64,000 nt of DNA, from the NCBI GenBank assembly GCA_051879355.1, contig JBJELU010000017.1, positions 4,893 through 68,892 of the forward strand, in the 5' to 3' direction. This stretch comes from Oliverpabstia sp051879355 (lineage in GTDB: Bacteria; Bacillota; Clostridia; Lachnospirales; Lachnospiraceae). The translations under genes were made by a program, and so were the position numbers. The notes beneath the pieces are model-generated. The model made no database searches. It was not told where the DNA came from and worked only from the letters and a program-made list of their open reading frames with translations. Every line of letters begins with the position of its first letter. Position 1 is the first letter of the stretch. Below, one piece after another: positions 63,025 to 64,000 of this stretch.

Positions 63025-63600
63025 TTATTCCTCCCAGTTTCGCAGTATCTGATAAATTCTTCCTGCGGGAAGTCCTACCACGTTGTTGTAGTCCCCCTCA
63101 ATTTTCTGAATAAATCTCGCACCGAGTCCTTGCACTGCGTACGAACCTGCTTTATCATCAGGTTCTCCTGTTCCTATATACCAGGTGATTTCTTCATGGC
63201 TTACCGGATACATCTTTACCTTCGTCTCTTCTGCAAAGGTAACTGATTTCCCTTTGCCAATCAGAGTAACACCTGTATAAACACTGTGTGTATTTCCCTG
63301 CAGCATATGCAGCATCTTCTCTGCATCATCCCGATCCGCAGGTTTTCCAAGAATTCTTCCCTCATAAACTACTATGGTATCTGCACCCAATACCACCATA
63401 TTATGATCCGGATGTTCTTTTTCCATCTGATCAGCCACATCCTGTGCCTTCTGCCGGGACAGTTCCCTGACAACCTCCGCCGGATCTTCTGAAGTCACTT
63501 TCTCTTCAACTGTACTGGGATGTATCGTAAACTCCAGCCCCAACTGTTCCAGTAATTCTCTTCTTCTTGGGGATTGTGATGCCAAAACAATTTGCTTCAT
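63025..63600 (-). CDS. maf: Maf-family nucleotide pyrophosphatase
   Basis: A 191-aa protein hydrolysing non-canonical NTPs: VLASQSPRRRELL at the N-terminus, ESVE-type position as STVEEK, GADTIVVYEGRILGKP near 72, and CYAV-type region GSYAVQGLGARFI near 150. Four bases separate its stop from the thioesterase start. Confidence 0.95.
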   Translation of the reverse strand: MKQIVLASQSPRRRELLEQLGLEFTIHPSTVEEKVTSEDPAEVVRELSRQKAQDVADQMEKEHPDHNMVVLGADTIVVYEGRILGKPADRDDAEKMLHMLQGNTHSVYTGVTLIGKGKSVTFAEETKVKMYPVSHEEITWYIGTGEPDDKAGSYAVQGLGARFIQKIEGDYNNVVGLPAGRIYQILRNWEE

Positions 63601-63719
63601 CTGTCTGATCCTCTATATCATATATCTGTTTTCCGTAACTGTGATGGTTCTGAACAGTCACGTTTTCCCTGTAAATGAAATACAGTCACAGAACAAACGG
63701 GGTTCTGCAACTGCATAAA

Positions 63720-64000
63720 ATGTAAGCAGAACGATAAGCCGGGTTATGTCTTGAATGGTCATCTATCTAATCCTGCTGTTGCCAACAGGCTTCAGCGACC
63801 CACCTAAAAGCGTGACGGGCAGCCACATTACTTTTATTCGGTCTTGCTTCGGATGGGGTTTACATGTGCCCTCGCTGTTACCAGCAAGGCGGTAGTCTCT
63901 TACACTGCCCTTCCACCCTTACCAGCAAAAGCTGGCGGTATATTTCTGTTGCACTGGCCTTGGAGTCACCTCCACCGGACGTTATCCGGCATCCTGCCCT
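63720..64000 (-). ncRNA. rnpB: RNase P RNA, 5' end cut by the window
   Basis: The minus strand reads through recognisable RNase P core elements: GGCAGGATGCCGG at the window edge, GGTGGAGGTGACTCC, the GTAAGAGACTACCG segment, GGTGGGTCGCTGAAGCC, the AGATAGATGACC motif and the 3' ACCCGGCTTATCG. It is the catalytic RNA that matures tRNA 5' ends. About 100 nt at the 5' side (including the GGAAAGTCC region) lie beyond 64000. The 3' end near 63720 is approximate. Confidence 0.93.

Noticed and set aside
1..64000. CRISPR array, prophage or complete insertion sequence
   Set aside because: No spaced identical repeats, no Cas, phage structural or transposase genes; palindromes and the structured repeat lack array periodicity.

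Overview
The window reads as a chromosomal segment of a Gram-positive, Clostridia-class gut anaerobe, most likely a member of the Lachnospiraceae (Blautia/Ruminococcus-like). The grounds are moderate GC, strong AGGAGG-type ribosome binding sites, sigma-A promoters with 17-bp spacers, a SCIFF peptide with its radical-SAM maturase next to secDF, a SipW-type signal peptidase, a PyrK-dependent (type 1B) dihydroorotate dehydrogenase, and the bacterial RNase P RNA. Genus is inference; no 16S gene is present.

Layout. Positions 1-5.2 kb are the edge of an integrative mobile element: MOBP-type relaxase, MobC accessory protein, a hairpin-rich 0.86-kb non-coding stretch, a PIN/AbrB toxin-antitoxin pair, a ParM-like actin ATPase with two tiny downstream genes, and iteron-like repeats upstream of parM. 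It abuts the pyr operon (pyrC-pyrF-pyrK-pyrD, all minus strand). The core genome follows: a cold-shock gene with an attenuator-like leader, DUF4317, yceD-rpmF, pta-ackA, and tmcAL. At 16.0-20.4 kb is a SipW/TasA-like matrix operon ending in a thioester-domain adhesin. Its promoter region is duplicated around a GNAT-toxin-like module (20.6-21.8 kb).

From 22 to 39.9 kb come UPF0210/ACT, an MBL hydrolase, coaE, polA, a zinc-finger anti-sigma-like protein, an aldo-keto reductase, a MATE pump, glpK, a fused shikimate kinase-(p)ppGpp synthetase, recJ, secDF, scfB, scfA and a CBS protein. From 39.9 to 59.5 kb, two MacAB-like ABC efflux clusters, each with TWO HlyD-type adaptors, flank a DUF1294 fusion protein, xylB, an L-fucose/L-arabinose isomerase-family gene, an AraC regulator, an HD hydrolase and a second MATE pump. 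The right end holds nanE, a GH36 alpha-galactosidase, a thioesterase, maf and the 5'-truncated rnpB.

The most interesting items are the shikimate kinase-alarmone synthetase fusion (32.5-33.8 kb), the SipW-TasA-thioester operon with its duplicated promoter, a ~210-bp repeat family whose inner hairpin shows compensatory changes, four tandem 11-bp TTCACA boxes in front of the second efflux cluster, and a duplicated unnamed domain inside an efflux adaptor. All assignments rest on reading motifs by eye; no database search was run.
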